Both the position numbers and the translations under genes were made by a program. From Candidatus Woesearchaeota archaeon (GTDB lineage Archaea > Nanobdellota > Nanobdellia > Woesearchaeales > JAFGLG01), in contig JAFGLG010000012.1 of NCBI GenBank assembly GCA_016928155.1, positions 1 through 46,776 on the forward strand: a DNA stretch of 46,776 bases, written 5' to 3'. The notes below the pieces were generated by a model. It was given only the letters and a program-made list of their open reading frames with translations. It was not told the DNA's origin and did no database searches. This document shows, one piece after another, positions 15,688 to 24,641 of this stretch (its first letter is position 1; every line of letters begins with the position of its first letter).

Positions 15688-18504
15688 ATGGATTCCAGTT
15701 CAATCGAATCAAAATGGAAGAAGAGGTGGGATGAAGCCAAGCTGTTTGAGGCAGAGGCTCATCCTGGCCAGCCTAAGTTCTTCTTGACCTTTCCTTATCC
15801 TTACATGAATGGCTTCATGCATCTCGGTCATTTCTATACCCTGATGCGTGTTGAGGCCTTTGCTAGATTTAAGAGGATGAAAGGCTTCAATGTTCTTTTC
15901 CCTCAGGGCTGGCACTGCACTGGTTCTCCTATTGAGTCTGCTGCAAAGAGGGTCCAGGAGAATGAGCCTAAGCAGATAAAGATACTCAAAGACATGGGTT
16001 TCAATGATCAGGACATCAAGAAATTTGCTGATCCTGAGCACTGGGTCAATTTCTTCCCAAAGGAAGCGATGGAAGACTACAAGAGTGTAGGCATGTCTGT
16101 GGATTTCAGGAGGTCTTTCATAACCACTTCCTTGAATCCTCATTATGATAAGTTCATCAGGTGGCAGTTCAACAAGCTCAAGGAGAAGAACTACGTCGTG
16201 AAAGGGAAGCACCCTGTTGTGTGGTGCCCTAAGTGCAATGGGCCTGTCCCTGATCATTCCAGGATGGAAGGTGAAGGGGAGACTCCGCAGGAATATCTCT
16301 TGTTCAGGCATAAGCTTGACGACGGCAGATATCTCATCAGCGCAACTCTGAGGCCGGATACGGTTCTTGGTGTCACGAATCTCTATGTGAATCCTGATGC
16401 TGATTACATCGAGGCTGATGTCAATGGCGAGACCTGGATTTTAGGTGAGCCTGCAGCAGAGAGGCTCAAGGACCAGGAATACAAGGTCACTGTCAAAAAG
16501 AAGGTTAGGGGCCTGGAATTCATCGGCAAGAAGACAGAGGAATTCGGCAGCATCAAGGTTCCGATCCTTCCAGCAGCATTTCTCGATCCAAAGTTCGGCA
16601 CTGGATTGGTCCACAGCGTGCCTTCTGACAGCGCCGACGATCTCATTGCATTGTGGGATCTGCAGAAAGATGATGCCACAATAAAGAGATACAATCTGAA
16701 CCCAGAAGAAATCAGAGCCATCAGGCCCATCCCTATACTCAACACTCCAGGATTTGGTGACATTGCAGCAGAAGCAATGCTGAAGAAGTACAATATCACT
16801 TCCCAGAACCAGAGATCTGAGCTGGAAAAGATCAAGAAGGAGCTTTACAAGCTCTCTCACTTCACTGCAACTCTCAACAGCAGGTACAAGACTGGTTTCA
16901 GGAAGGATCTTGAGGGCTTGAAGGTCGAGGAAGCAAAGGAGATAATCACCGAGGAGCTCATCGAGAAGGGTTATGCCTCAAAGTATTATGAACTTACAGG
17001 GAAAGTAATCTGCAGATGCCTTACTCCTGCTATCGTCAAGATCGTCAGTGATCAATGGTTCCTTGATTATGCTGATCCGGGATGGAAGAAGCAAGTGCAT
17101 GGTGCTTTCAGGGATATCAAGCTCTATCCTGATAAGTCTAGGCCTCAGTTTGAGTATGTTATTGATTGGCTTGCCCCTTGGGCCTGCACAAGGGAGTTCG
17201 GCTTGGGCACAAGGTTACCTTGGGATGACAAGTGGGTCATAGAATCTCTTTCAGACTCAACAATCTACATGGCATATTACACAATATCCCACATATTGAA
17301 GGACATCCCGATAGATAAGATCAATGACAAGGTCTTTGATTACATCTTCCTTGACAAGGGCCATAAGCCTGATGTCGATAATATAGAGATGATGAAGTCT
17401 GAATTCCAGTACTGGTATCCTCTTGATTTCAGGAACTCAGGCAAGGATCTGATTCAGAATCACCTGACCTTCTTTGTCTTCAACCACACTGCAATCTTCG
17501 ATAAGAAATATTGGCCGGGCGGCATCGGAACTAATGGCTGGGTCACTGTTGATGGCCAGAAGATGTCCAAGTCTTTGGGCAATTTCATCCTCTTGAGGGA
17601 TCTTCCTAAGAAGTTTGGTGTTGATGCATCAAGGATAACTGTCCTGAGCGGCGGCGAAGGCCTTGACGACGCGAATTTTGATTCTGAGATGGCATTTTCA
17701 GTCAAGTCTAAGCTTGAGAACCTGTTCAATTTCCTTGCAGAGAATTATGATAAAGGAAGAGATGAGACCTTGAGTGTTGATTTCTGGTTTGAGTCCACGA
17801 TCAGCAGGATAATCAGGGACTCTGAGCTTTTGATGGATGAGACCTTGTTTCGCTCTGCTCTGCAGAAGATATTCTTTGAGATGCCTAATATCTTGAAGTG
17901 GTATCAGAGAAGGTCAAAAGAGCCGAACAGGCGCTTGATGAATAGGTATATTGAATCCCAGCTCATGATGCTTGCTCCTTTTGCCCCTTTCTTCTGCGAG
18001 GAAGTGTGGGAGAAGATTGGCAGGAAGCCTTTCATCTCAGTTGCTGAGTGGCCTAAGCCAGGTAGTGTTGATGATTCCTTGGATCACATGGAATCTATGA
18101 TCGAGACCACTCTTGCTGACATCAGGCAGGTGCAGAAGCTTGCTAAGATTGACCAGCCAAAAAGGATTCAGCTTTTCATCTCTGCAGCTTGGAAGTATGA
18201 TCTGTTCTTGTTAGTCAAGAAGAATCTCAGCGACACCAAGAATCCAAAGGATATCATTGGTGCTGTGATGCAGACTGAGCTTAAGAGGTACAGCAAGGAT
18301 ATCATGAAGATCATTCCAAAGCTCATCCAGAAAGCTCCGGAGCATGTCTTCAGCCAGGATGAAGAGTTGAAATATCTGCAGTCATCAGCTGATTTCTTCA
18401 AGGAAGAGTTTGGCGCCGAAGTGTCTATCATAAAAGCAGAAGATTCCAAAGAGAACAAAGCAGCTCAAGCCTCTCCTGGAAAACCTGCGATATTAATCGA
18501 ATAA
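15688..18504 (+). CDS. leuS: Leucyl-tRNA synthetase, archaeal type
   Basis: 938 residues, archaeal/eukaryotic length. Class Ia synthetase charging tRNA-Leu, one of whose genes lies 2 kb upstream. HIGH motif as HLGH (45-48), KMSKS at about 625-629 (VDGQKMSKSLGNF). The CP1 editing domain lies between (about 200-480) with the expected LRPDTVLGVTN stretch. A CPKCNGPVPDHS zinc-like knuckle is near 175. Then an anticodon-binding helical domain, and a C-terminal extension that contacts the long variable arm. A short Ala/Lys-rich end follows. TATA CTTTATAAATTA (15656-15667) precedes the start by 26 bp: leaderless. Confidence 0.97.
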   Translation: MDSSSIESKWKKRWDEAKLFEAEAHPGQPKFFLTFPYPYMNGFMHLGHFYTLMRVEAFARFKRMKGFNVLFPQGWHCTGSPIESAAKRVQENEPKQIKILKDMGFNDQDIKKFADPEHWVNFFPKEAMEDYKSVGMSVDFRRSFITTSLNPHYDKFIRWQFNKLKEKNYVVKGKHPVVWCPKCNGPVPDHSRMEGEGETPQEYLLFRHKLDDGRYLISATLRPDTVLGVTNLYVNPDADYIEADVNGETWILGEPAAERLKDQEYKVTVKKKVRGLEFIGKKTEEFGSIKVPILPAAFLDPKFGTGLVHSVPSDSADDLIALWDLQKDDATIKRYNLNPEEIRAIRPIPILNTPGFGDIAAEAMLKKYNITSQNQRSELEKIKKELYKLSHFTATLNSRYKTGFRKDLEGLKVEEAKEIITEELIEKGYASKYYELTGKVICRCLTPAIVKIVSDQWFLDYADPGWKKQVHGAFRDIKLYPDKSRPQFEYVIDWLAPWACTREFGLGTRLPWDDKWVIESLSDSTIYMAYYTISHILKDIPIDKINDKVFDYIFLDKGHKPDVDNIEMMKSEFQYWYPLDFRNSGKDLIQNHLTFFVFNHTAIFDKKYWPGGIGTNGWVTVDGQKMSKSLGNFILLRDLPKKFGVDASRITVLSGGEGLDDANFDSEMAFSVKSKLENLFNFLAENYDKGRDETLSVDFWFESTISRIIRDSELLMDETLFRSALQKIFFEMPNILKWYQRRSKEPNRRLMNRYIESQLMMLAPFAPFFCEEVWEKIGRKPFISVAEWPKPGSVDDSLDHMESMIETTLADIRQVQKLAKIDQPKRIQLFISAAWKYDLFLLVKKNLSDTKNPKDIIGAVMQTELKRYSKDIMKIIPKLIQKAPEHVFSQDEELKYLQSSADFFKEEFGAEVSIIKAEDSKENKAAQASPGKPAILIE

Positions 18505-18557
18505 TTTTATATTTTTCTGGACAAGGGTTTATTAACTATTAGTTTTTTAGATAGCTT

Positions 18558-18762
18558 ATGGACTATTATTTTGATATATCAATATGGGTTGATTTGTTGG
18601 AGAAGCGAGACAAAAGAGGAGAATATTCTCTTAGATTATTGAAGAAGCTATTTTGCACTAGCCTTGAGTCTCGGTTGCAGTCTTTGGTCTGAGGACAAGA
18701 AATTGAAGCAGCAGGATTTCATCAATGTCTTATCAACAGAGGAATTGAAGGATATGTTGTAG
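18558..18762 (+). pseudogene. Relic of a PIN-domain (VapC-like) gene
   Basis: ATG 18558 opens a frame reading MDYYFDISIWVDLLEKRDKR, the N-terminal beta strand and first acidic residue pattern of PIN-domain ribonucleases (D-x-S/T-x-W-x-D). It stops at TGA 18690 after 44 codons. The +1 frame then continues with KKLKQQDFINVLSTEELKDML to a stop at 18762, so one frameshift plus loss of the middle of the gene is likely. No antitoxin gene is adjacent. PIN domains are normally about 130 residues, so the product cannot be functional. Confidence 0.6.
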
Positions 18763-18799
18763 TTCTCCGAATCCTTTGCCCACCATCCTCAATCGGCAA

Positions 18800-18861
18800 G
18801 AAAATTTCATGTGATGACTCCAAATTCGCCATGCGAATTTGTTCACTTTTTGGAATTTTTC
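18800..18861. repeat. Palindromic repeat, copy 2
   Basis: Core CAAATTCGC (18821-18829), loop CAT, GCGAATTTG (18833-18841): nine perfect pairs. Outer arms GAAAATTTCA (18800-18809) and TGGAATTTTTC (18851-18861) are imperfectly inverted. It follows the PIN relic. The remaining sequence to 18973 is AT-rich with a TATA-like TTTATATATG near 18933. Confidence 0.7.
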
Positions 18862-18973
18862 TACATATCAACCTTAGGATGGATCCAGCTTAAGTATTAG
18901 TATTTTTTCATATATAATTATATTAAAACAATATTTATATATGTTTATCATTCTCCTTTCTGAAGGTGCTAAG

Positions 18974-19162
18974 ATGTATTTTTATCCACTAGATTTGCCA
19001 TCGTACGGATTTGATTTTGGTAATTTTGCGCCAGCTGTTGCTGTCAGGAATCCTGTGCCGCCATCTCCGCTTGAGCAAAGAATGGTTTTTCAGCTTGAGA
19101 ACGAATTGGTGAATATTGCAGCCTACCATCAGCCATTGAAGAAGCTTCATGAGATTGCTTAG
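18974..19162 (+). CDS. Hypothetical small protein
   Basis: 62 residues from ATG 18974, chosen because GAAGGTG lies 5 bases upstream; an ATG at 18941 in the same frame is possible. Sequence rich in Pro, Tyr and Phe at the start (YFYPLDLPSYGFDFGNF) and helical at the end. No family or motif recognised. It ends 26 bp from the 3' end of the convergent SRP RNA gene. Confidence 0.45.
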   Translation: MYFYPLDLPSYGFDFGNFAPAVAVRNPVPPSPLEQRMVFQLENELVNIAAYHQPLKKLHEIA

Positions 19163-19188
19163 TTCTATAAATTTGGTTTTTAAGTAAA

Positions 19189-19457
19189 GGGCACGCCTGA
19201 GGATGGACTTAGCACAGACCTACTGGTTGACCCTGATATTTTCTCCTTTCCGCTACCCCGCAGACATCAGCCCTGAAGGTTAACGCTGCTGCATTCCTGC
19301 CCTGACGTGGTTCCCATCAGGACCGACCCTGCGGGACAGAAATTCATTGTCCGTACCAGGACCAATAAGCCTATCCTATGCCGCTCCTCAGGCTTCGACC
19401 CTGCCGTAAGTCCGGTTGCAGTTGCAGGGAGGGACTGGCTCCCCGGTCTAGCCCGTC
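19189..19457 (-). ncRNA. ffs: Signal recognition particle 7S RNA
   Basis: Read on the minus strand. The helix 8 core reads GTCAGGGCAGGAATGCAGCAG (plus 19286-19306), with the conserved asymmetric loop and GGAA tetraloop region that bind SRP54. 5' GGGCTAGACCGGGG and 3' GTGCCC allow the terminal GGGC/GCCC pairing. About 265 nt, a little shorter than the usual 300. With SRP54/SRP19 it targets nascent membrane and secreted proteins to SecYE-beta. Ends are inferred from pairing and the promoter. Confidence 0.9.
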
Positions 19458-19474
19458 TATTGGCAGATATGCAC

Positions 19475-19485
19475 ATTTTTAAAGG
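19475..19485 (-). promoter_or_regulatory. TATA box of the SRP RNA gene
   Basis: On the minus strand CCTTTAAAAAT, about 25 bp before the inferred 5' end near 19457. The box for the MBL gene on the plus strand (about 19497-19504) lies just beyond, so the two promoters are back to back. Confidence 0.55.
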
Positions 19486-19527
19486 TATCTGTAAAGATTT
19501 ATTAACTTCCCGGATAATATGCCTTTT

Positions 19528-20325
19528 ATGTCAAGCATCATTTTTCTTGGAACCGGCACCGGTCCTGAGCTTGTCGGCAAGGGCAGTCTGACTTCTGCCG
19601 GCATTGTGATAAAGACCCAGAAGGCTCAGTTCCACATTGATCCGGGCATCGGCACCCTGCTTCAGGCCTCGAAGTACAATGTGAATGTTCGCGAGACAAC
19701 AGGGATTCTTGTTTCTCATTGTCATCTGAATCATTCCAATGATCTCAATGCCTTGATATATGCAATGACACAGGATGGGTTGGATTCTACTGGCATTCTT
19801 GCTGCCCCTGTCTCTGTCCTGGGTTCTGAGGATAATTTGCCTGTGCTGCACCCCCACATGAAGAATCATATTGAGAAGATCTTCACCATGGAGCCTGGCA
19901 AGAGGATTGCCGTCGAGGATACTGAGATTGTTGCGTTGAAGGCAAGGCACTCGGATCCCTTTGCTGTCGGTTACCGTCTCATCACGCCTGATTTCAATGT
20001 TGTCTGCACAGGTGATACAGAATACTTTGGCGAGCTTGCAGAGCAGTATGCAGGCGCAGACATCATAATCGCTAACATGCCTTGCCAGAAATCATCGGAG
20101 AATAATCTCTGTCCTGATGATCTGATCAAGATCCTGGATAAGGTCAAGCCGAAGCTTCTGATTCTGACTCATTTCTCAAAGGAACTGTATCAGGCTGGCC
20201 CGATAAATTTTGCCAGGGAGATAAGGCAGGCAACAGGTGTCCAGACAATTGTTGCAAATGATGGCATATCGATTGTGCCAAGCACTTATTCTGATCTCAG
20301 CCAGAAGACACTCGGAAAATTCTGA
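19528..20325 (+). CDS. MBL-fold metallo-hydrolase
   Basis: 265 residues from ATG 19528; ATG 19519 adds three residues, and the TATA-like TTTATTA near 19500 fits 19528 as leaderless. Opens SSIIFLGTGTGPE, typical of small archaeal MBL proteins. The metal motif HxHxDH appears as HCHLNH, with Asn replacing the usual Asp. Further ligands are plausible: His in ARHSDPFAVGY, Asp in CTGDTEYF, His in ILTHFS. Related proteins include RNase Z-type and UlaG-like hydrolases. The substrate cannot be told. The D-to-N change may leave only one metal site. Confidence 0.82.
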   Translation: MSSIIFLGTGTGPELVGKGSLTSAGIVIKTQKAQFHIDPGIGTLLQASKYNVNVRETTGILVSHCHLNHSNDLNALIYAMTQDGLDSTGILAAPVSVLGSEDNLPVLHPHMKNHIEKIFTMEPGKRIAVEDTEIVALKARHSDPFAVGYRLITPDFNVVCTGDTEYFGELAEQYAGADIIIANMPCQKSSENNLCPDDLIKILDKVKPKLLILTHFSKELYQAGPINFAREIRQATGVQTIVANDGISIVPSTYSDLSQKTLGKF

Positions 20326-20446
20326 ATGCATATCCGGTTTTCTGTATTTCAGACAATCCATGTATGCAGATTGCAGACTTTTTATTTACCATATAGAAAA
20401 ATAATTATCGCATAATTTTTTATATCTGACTTGAAATTTATTACAT

Positions 20447-20950
20447 ATGATATCAAGCAGATTATTGAAGAATTTAGGCATATCCTTGGCAGTTATTGGA
20501 GTTCCGGTTTTCTTGTCAGGTTTTATGGTAGAGGAAGGTGATATCCGGAGATATCTAATCTTTTATGCAGGCGGGATGATTTCACTTTGGGGCCTTATTA
20601 TCTATTATTGGGCTCCAAGGTTAGATGAGGAGGATATATTGGGGTATTCTAAGGATGAAAAATCAGTCGGAAGACTGCTTGACAAAATCCATTATCAAAA
20701 TTTAATCTTCAATCCTTCTGATAAGCCCATCAAGAAGAAGGACTTCATGCTTCATAGGGACAGGTACATGAAGAGATTATTCTTCAATGATGTGAAGAGA
20801 AGATATTTGTTTGTGATTGGTCTTGTTTGTTGTTTATCTGCATCGCTATTAGTCCGTATTGTGGGGCCTGTATATAATAGGGATCATCTGTTATCATTAG
20901 CTCTTTTTTTGCTTGGGATATTTTTGATACATCAAAGCATGAAAGAGTAG
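20447..20950 (+). CDS. Four-span membrane protein
   Basis: 167 residues. Two hydrophobic helices (about 8-28 and 37-55), a long cytosolic loop rich in Lys, Asp and Arg (56-122), then two more helices (about 124-142 and 147-163). No named family. A TATA-like TTTTTTATATC (about 20415) lies 30 bp upstream. Its 3' end overlaps the convergent presenilin-type gene by 19 bp, which may allow antisense interference. Confidence 0.65.
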   Translation: MISSRLLKNLGISLAVIGVPVFLSGFMVEEGDIRRYLIFYAGGMISLWGLIIYYWAPRLDEEDILGYSKDEKSVGRLLDKIHYQNLIFNPSDKPIKKKDFMLHRDRYMKRLFFNDVKRRYLFVIGLVCCLSASLLVRIVGPVYNRDHLLSLALFLLGIFLIHQSMKE

Positions 20951-21855
20951 ATCATCATGACTAGCCACATCACGCCATATCCTGCAAAGCAGCCCGCAGA
21001 TAAGAAAGGCATTGCTGGATAGAACTTGTCTTTCTGGCTGAATATCAACAGGAGCAGCAGAGACAGCGCAGCAACAACAGAAATGATCAGAGCATACCAT
21101 ATCCCGAAAGATTTCATCACAACGCCTGTGAACAATAGGGGGAATGCGATGTCTCCTCCGCCGAGCACAGCTGTCCTGACACCTTCCATCTTCATCACAC
21201 CTTCCTTGTGATGTTTCCTCGCATCTTTTGGTTTCTTCAGAGAATAGGGTATCGAAAGCCCCGCGAATACTTTTGACTTGACCTGGAATTTGGCAAGTGT
21301 CACCATATGTTTGCTTTTCCACACTGCATACATGTCATAGACGCTGATGCCGAGCAGGAGCATCACTGCTGCAAACATGTTCATCAATGGCACGAATATT
21401 GCCGCAAGCCCGCCATAGATGAACATCTCTGTAAGATTATGCACATAGATATTCGGGCGGTAGATTTTCCAGAGCGCAAGGCCTAATGCCAATATCACTG
21501 ACCCGAGAAGCCCGTAGCTCACCTCGAATCTTCTTGCAAATGCATAGATTGATATCACCAGTGTTATCCAGACTGAGGCGAAGAACCACATTCTCCATAT
21601 CCCGAACTTGCCGAATTTTATCAGCAACAGCACTAATCCGGTCCCGATGAGCACTGCAAAGAGTATGTACAGGAAGCTTGTGCTCTCTTCGACTTCCGGC
21701 CTTTCTACTCCGCCTGGCAGTGTGTACCATGTCAGGTTGCCGGTCTCTTCTGTTGTCTCGGCATCGATATACTGGCTCGTTATGAACAAACCCATGGCTT
21801 GCGACACAAGGAATATGCTCACCATTATCAGTGTTATTATCATGCTGTGCTTCAT
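20932..21855 (-). CDS. Presenilin/signal-peptide-peptidase family intramembrane protease
   Basis: 307 residues, about nine membrane helices. The three hallmarks are present: YD in helix 6 (SVYDMYAVW, Asp 174), GxGD as GGGDIAFP (Asp 235), and PAL as PAMP (280-283). A basic cytosolic loop of about 45 residues separates the two catalytic helices. GxGD proteases cut membrane-spanning segments of substrates within the lipid bilayer. Archaeal members (PSH type) are of similar length. An extracellular stretch (about 31-58) has NLTW, a possible N-glycosylation site. Start ATG at 21855, with a TATA-like TTAATAAAG about 25 bp before it. Confidence 0.9.
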   Translation of the reverse strand: MKHSMIITLIMVSIFLVSQAMGLFITSQYIDAETTEETGNLTWYTLPGGVERPEVEESTSFLYILFAVLIGTGLVLLLIKFGKFGIWRMWFFASVWITLVISIYAFARRFEVSYGLLGSVILALGLALWKIYRPNIYVHNLTEMFIYGGLAAIFVPLMNMFAAVMLLLGISVYDMYAVWKSKHMVTLAKFQVKSKVFAGLSIPYSLKKPKDARKHHKEGVMKMEGVRTAVLGGGDIAFPLLFTGVVMKSFGIWYALIISVVAALSLLLLLIFSQKDKFYPAMPFLSAGCFAGYGVMWLVMMIYSFML

Positions 21856-21899
21856 GGCACGAAAAGAATCCTTACTCTTTATTAAGTTGTTGGTGGATT

Positions 21900-22106
21900 T
21901 CAGGCTGGAAAGACCTTCTTTTTCCTAAGCTCTGTCAGAAGTTGCGGGTTTCTTTCTTTGATGAACAACAGTTCTATTCCCACTAATCTCCCCTCTTTGT
22001 TGAAATCCAATATAGTGTTCTTGTCAAGTTCCTCAGTAGATTGTATGGGGCTCTCTATGATGCTTATGTACATTGCATCTGCTTCTGTGTCATATCTGAT
22101 TTTCAT
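21900..22106 (-). CDS. DUF2283 protein, putative antitoxin
   Basis: 68 residues. MKIRYDTEADAMYISI and NTILDFNKEGRLVGIELL are the DUF2283 pattern. The family is commonly found next to DUF4258 genes in toxin-antitoxin-like pairs, and this copy overlaps its partner by four bases (ATGA on the minus strand). The pair lies 45 bp upstream of the protease gene. Confidence 0.85.
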   Translation of the reverse strand: MKIRYDTEADAMYISIIESPIQSTEELDKNTILDFNKEGRLVGIELLFIKERNPQLLTELRKKKVFPA

Positions 22107-22315
22107 TTTATGAAATAGGTGGTTATAATCTTTATATATTTTTTCCTTGTATAGACCACTTTCAGGGTTTTTCCATTGAGTTGTTTTATTGCATAGAATT
22201 TGTGATCTTCTCTCGCCATTTCATTAGGGTATTTGATTGTCTCAATGATCCAGATTTTATGGATTCCTCTTTTGATGATCTGTCTGATAGCATGTTTTGT
22301 ATATGCATATCTCAT
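22103..22315 (-). CDS. DUF4258 protein, putative toxin
   Basis: 70 residues. YTKHAIRQIIKRGI near the N-terminus and VVYTRKKYIKIITTYF at the end match DUF4258, a RelE/BrnT-like fold family in which the early His-Arg region is conserved. First gene of the two-gene unit with DUF2283; toxin-first order is common for this pair. Biochemistry of the family is poorly defined, so toxin is a context-based label. An element of the palindromic repeat family lies in its upstream region. Confidence 0.8.
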   Translation of the reverse strand: MRYAYTKHAIRQIIKRGIHKIWIIETIKYPNEMAREDHKFYAIKQLNGKTLKVVYTRKKYIKIITTYFIK

Positions 22316-22435
22316 TATCTTTTCTTGATCATGCAGATTATTATGTATTTATCAGGAATTTTCGGATGTTTTTCAGATAGACTGGAGTGCTTTCTGATTC
22401 TTCTCCTTATTCTTCGCCATTTGGGTTATTTTCAG

Positions 22436-22504
22436 AAAAATTTCATGGATCAGGACCAATTTGCAGAGCAAATTGGATATATTCTGTTTTATCCATGAAA
22501 TTTT
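22436..22504. repeat. Palindromic repeat, copy 3
   Basis: The best preserved copy. Outer arms AAAATTTCATGGAT (22437-22450) and ATCCATGAAATTTT (22491-22504) are a perfect 14-bp inverted repeat. Core CCAATTTGC (22456-22464), loop AGA, GCAAATTGG (22468-22476) is nine perfect pairs. It sits between the divergent DUF4258 gene and the exosome-linked gene at 22582. Confidence 0.75.
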
Positions 22505-22581
22505 CCATTAGAAATAAGCAGAAAGGCAGATCATCAGGCGAACCAGTAAAACTTAAAAACTATTAGGGCTTTCAATATCGA

Positions 22582-23046
22582 ATGAAGCTTGCGCATAATG
22601 TTGAGGTGTCTGTTTTCATCAAGCCAGAGGATGATGGCCAGAAGACTGTTGATAAGCTGTGTTCCTTGTTCCCTTTTGATATCAAGGACGAAAAGCTAAA
22701 GAAGTCTGAGCTTTTCTACGATATCTCTTCTGTCAAGAGCTTTGGAGACAGGACAATCCAGATCCATAAGGTCGTCATCAGGAAATCAAGTCTCCTTAAT
22801 CAGTTCCTCAAGCATCTGATGCACAGCCTTAGCCAGGAACAGAAAGAATTGATCGCTCGCCAGCTTGATTCAAGGGTTGATGATAACGGGAATTTTTTCA
22901 TGAGATTGGATATTGAGAAGATTCTTCAGGACCAGTTCTGGATTTGTGATGAAGGCTCTTGTTTCCATATCCGCATCAATCTTGCCTCTTTCCCTAAGAC
23001 AAAGGAGAGGGCTTTAGAGGTTGCCAGGCAGGTCCTTGCCTTGTAG
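22582..23046 (+). CDS. Predicted exosome-associated RNA-binding protein (COG1325)
   Basis: 154 residues. NVEVSVFIKPEDD at the start, HKVVIRKSSLLNQFLKHLMHSL in the middle and CFHIRINLASFPKTKERALEVA at the end match the archaeal DUF54/COG1325 family, described as a predicted exosome subunit of the ribosomal protein L5-like fold. Probably an RNA-binding factor in RNA decay or ribosome biogenesis. TATA-like ACTTAAAAAC (22551-22560) about 27 bp upstream: leaderless. Confidence 0.8.
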   Translation: MKLAHNVEVSVFIKPEDDGQKTVDKLCSLFPFDIKDEKLKKSELFYDISSVKSFGDRTIQIHKVVIRKSSLLNQFLKHLMHSLSQEQKELIARQLDSRVDDNGNFFMRLDIEKILQDQFWICDEGSCFHIRINLASFPKTKERALEVARQVLAL

Positions 23047-23087
23047 CAAGAAAACCTTTTTAAATACAATATATTCTTTATAAATCC

Positions 23088-24197
23088 ATGGCTGGCGATT
23101 TTGAAGTGACCCCTTGGGAAGTCAAGGGTGATATTGATTATGGGAAGCTGATTAAGGAGTTTGGCATAAAGCCTCTGAAAGGTCTGCCTGGTGAGTTCAA
23201 TGAGAACATACTTTTCAGGAGGAGCACCATCTTTGCTCACAGGGATTTCAATAATATACTTGAAGCCAGGAACTCAGGCAAGCCTTTTGTCATGATGACA
23301 GGTCTGATGCCCACTGGAAAGTTCCACATCGGTCACATGCTTCTTGCCCAGCAGATGGTTTTCTATCAGGGCCTCGGCGCCAGGATTTACATCGCTGTCG
23401 CAGATATCGAGGCATATAATGCAAGGGCCCAGTCTTTGGAAGAATCAAGGAAGATTGCTGAAGAGGAATACATCTCTAATTACATAGCTCTCGGCCTGAA
23501 GCCGAAGAACTGCAGGATCTATTATCAGTCGAATCGCTCAAACGATCAGAGGAGGGCCAATGCTTATTATCGTCTCCAGAACATCCTGGCGCGTCATGCC
23601 ACTTTCAATGAGTTCCGCGCTGTGTATGGTGAGATCTCCCCTGGAAAGATGGTCTCAGCTCTGCTCCAGGCTGCTGATATGCTCCATCCTCAGCTCGAGG
23701 AATTTGAGGGTCCTGTCCCTGTTGTTGTTCCTGTCGGCGTGGATCAGGATCCGCATCTCAGGTTAGCGAGGGATATCAGCAAGCGTGCTCCTTTTAAGTT
23801 CATCCAGCTCTCCTCCACTTATCACAAGTTCATGCCTGGCTTGTCAGGCGGCAAGATGTCTGCATCTGACCCGAATTCATTCATTGCTCTTTCAGATCCA
23901 CCGAAGATGATCAGGAGCAAGATAAACAAGTATGCCTTCTCTGGCGGCCAGTCGACAATAGAGGAGCACAGGGCAAAAGGAGGGAATCCTGATGTTGATG
24001 TTTCATTCCAGTATCTCAGCATGTTCTTTGAGCCTGACGACAGGAAGCTAAGGCAGATCCATGATGATTACAGGTCAGGCAAGCTCTTGACAGGTGAGCT
24101 GAAGGCTCATCTGATTGACAGGATGACAGGATTCTTGGATGGTTATCAGGATAAGCTGGTCAGGGCCAGGGATCAGATTGATAAATATATTGATTGA
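23088..24197 (+). CDS. trpS: Tryptophanyl-tRNA synthetase
   Basis: 369 residues, archaeal/eukaryotic TrpRS type. HIGH motif at 80-83 (GKFHIGHMLL), KMSKS as KMSAS near 257 (GGKMSASDPNSF). The tryptophan pocket region includes VGVDQDPHLRLARD. The N-terminal extension DFEVTPWEVKGDIDYGKLI is typical of the archaeal group. CTTTTTAAATA (23056-23066) lies 26 bp before the ATG: leaderless. Confidence 0.97.
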   Translation: MAGDFEVTPWEVKGDIDYGKLIKEFGIKPLKGLPGEFNENILFRRSTIFAHRDFNNILEARNSGKPFVMMTGLMPTGKFHIGHMLLAQQMVFYQGLGARIYIAVADIEAYNARAQSLEESRKIAEEEYISNYIALGLKPKNCRIYYQSNRSNDQRRANAYYRLQNILARHATFNEFRAVYGEISPGKMVSALLQAADMLHPQLEEFEGPVPVVVPVGVDQDPHLRLARDISKRAPFKFIQLSSTYHKFMPGLSGGKMSASDPNSFIALSDPPKMIRSKINKYAFSGGQSTIEEHRAKGGNPDVDVSFQYLSMFFEPDDRKLRQIHDDYRSGKLLTGELKAHLIDRMTGFLDGYQDKLVRARDQIDKYID

Positions 24198-24206
24198 GGT
24201 GGTAGT

Positions 24207-24629
24207 ATGGGAAGGAGATTTGCGCCATTGAGCGGGACTTTTATGATTGCGTCCATTATTGGTTTTTTCATTTCAGTGTTCATCTTGTGGAGGATAGAGG
24301 GCTGCGCGAGCTGTCCTACATGGGCATTCACTTTCGCGATCCTGTTTGCAGTGATGTTCCTGGCTTCCATTGTCTCCATGACCCACGCACCTTCTGAGGC
24401 GGAATTGATGCTTGACGAGGAGGCTAAGAGGATCTGGCGTGAGATAAAGAAAGAGGATTTGCATAAGGATATTAAGCCTGCAGAGGCGAAACCCGGGCCC
24501 TCGAAGAAACTGAAGGCAAAGCCAGGTAAGACTGATGTCAGGAAGGCTGAAGCCAGGAAAGCTAGATCCGGGAAAGCCAGATCCAGGAAGGCGAAGGCCG
24601 GAAAATCATCTTCGAAAAAGAAGAAGTGA
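24207..24629 (+). CDS. Two-span membrane protein with basic tail
   Basis: 140 residues. Membrane helices at about 10-28 and 38-58 are joined by a short CASCPT loop. A Lys/Ala/Arg-rich tail (about 90-140) is built from repeats of the type R/K-KA-x-x-GKA. GAGGTGGTAGT before ATG 24207. It lies 9 bp after trpS and 12 bp before gpsA, so probably one operon. The tail could bind nucleic acid or acidic lipids. Function unknown. Confidence 0.7.
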   Translation: MGRRFAPLSGTFMIASIIGFFISVFILWRIEGCASCPTWAFTFAILFAVMFLASIVSMTHAPSEAELMLDEEAKRIWREIKKEDLHKDIKPAEAKPGPSKKLKAKPGKTDVRKAEARKARSGKARSRKAKAGKSSSKKKK

Positions 24630-24641
24630 AAGAAGAATTAG

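Noticed and set aside
19267-19476. Open frames across the SRP RNA
   Set aside because: The helix 8 core and the promoter identify an RNA gene on the minus strand.
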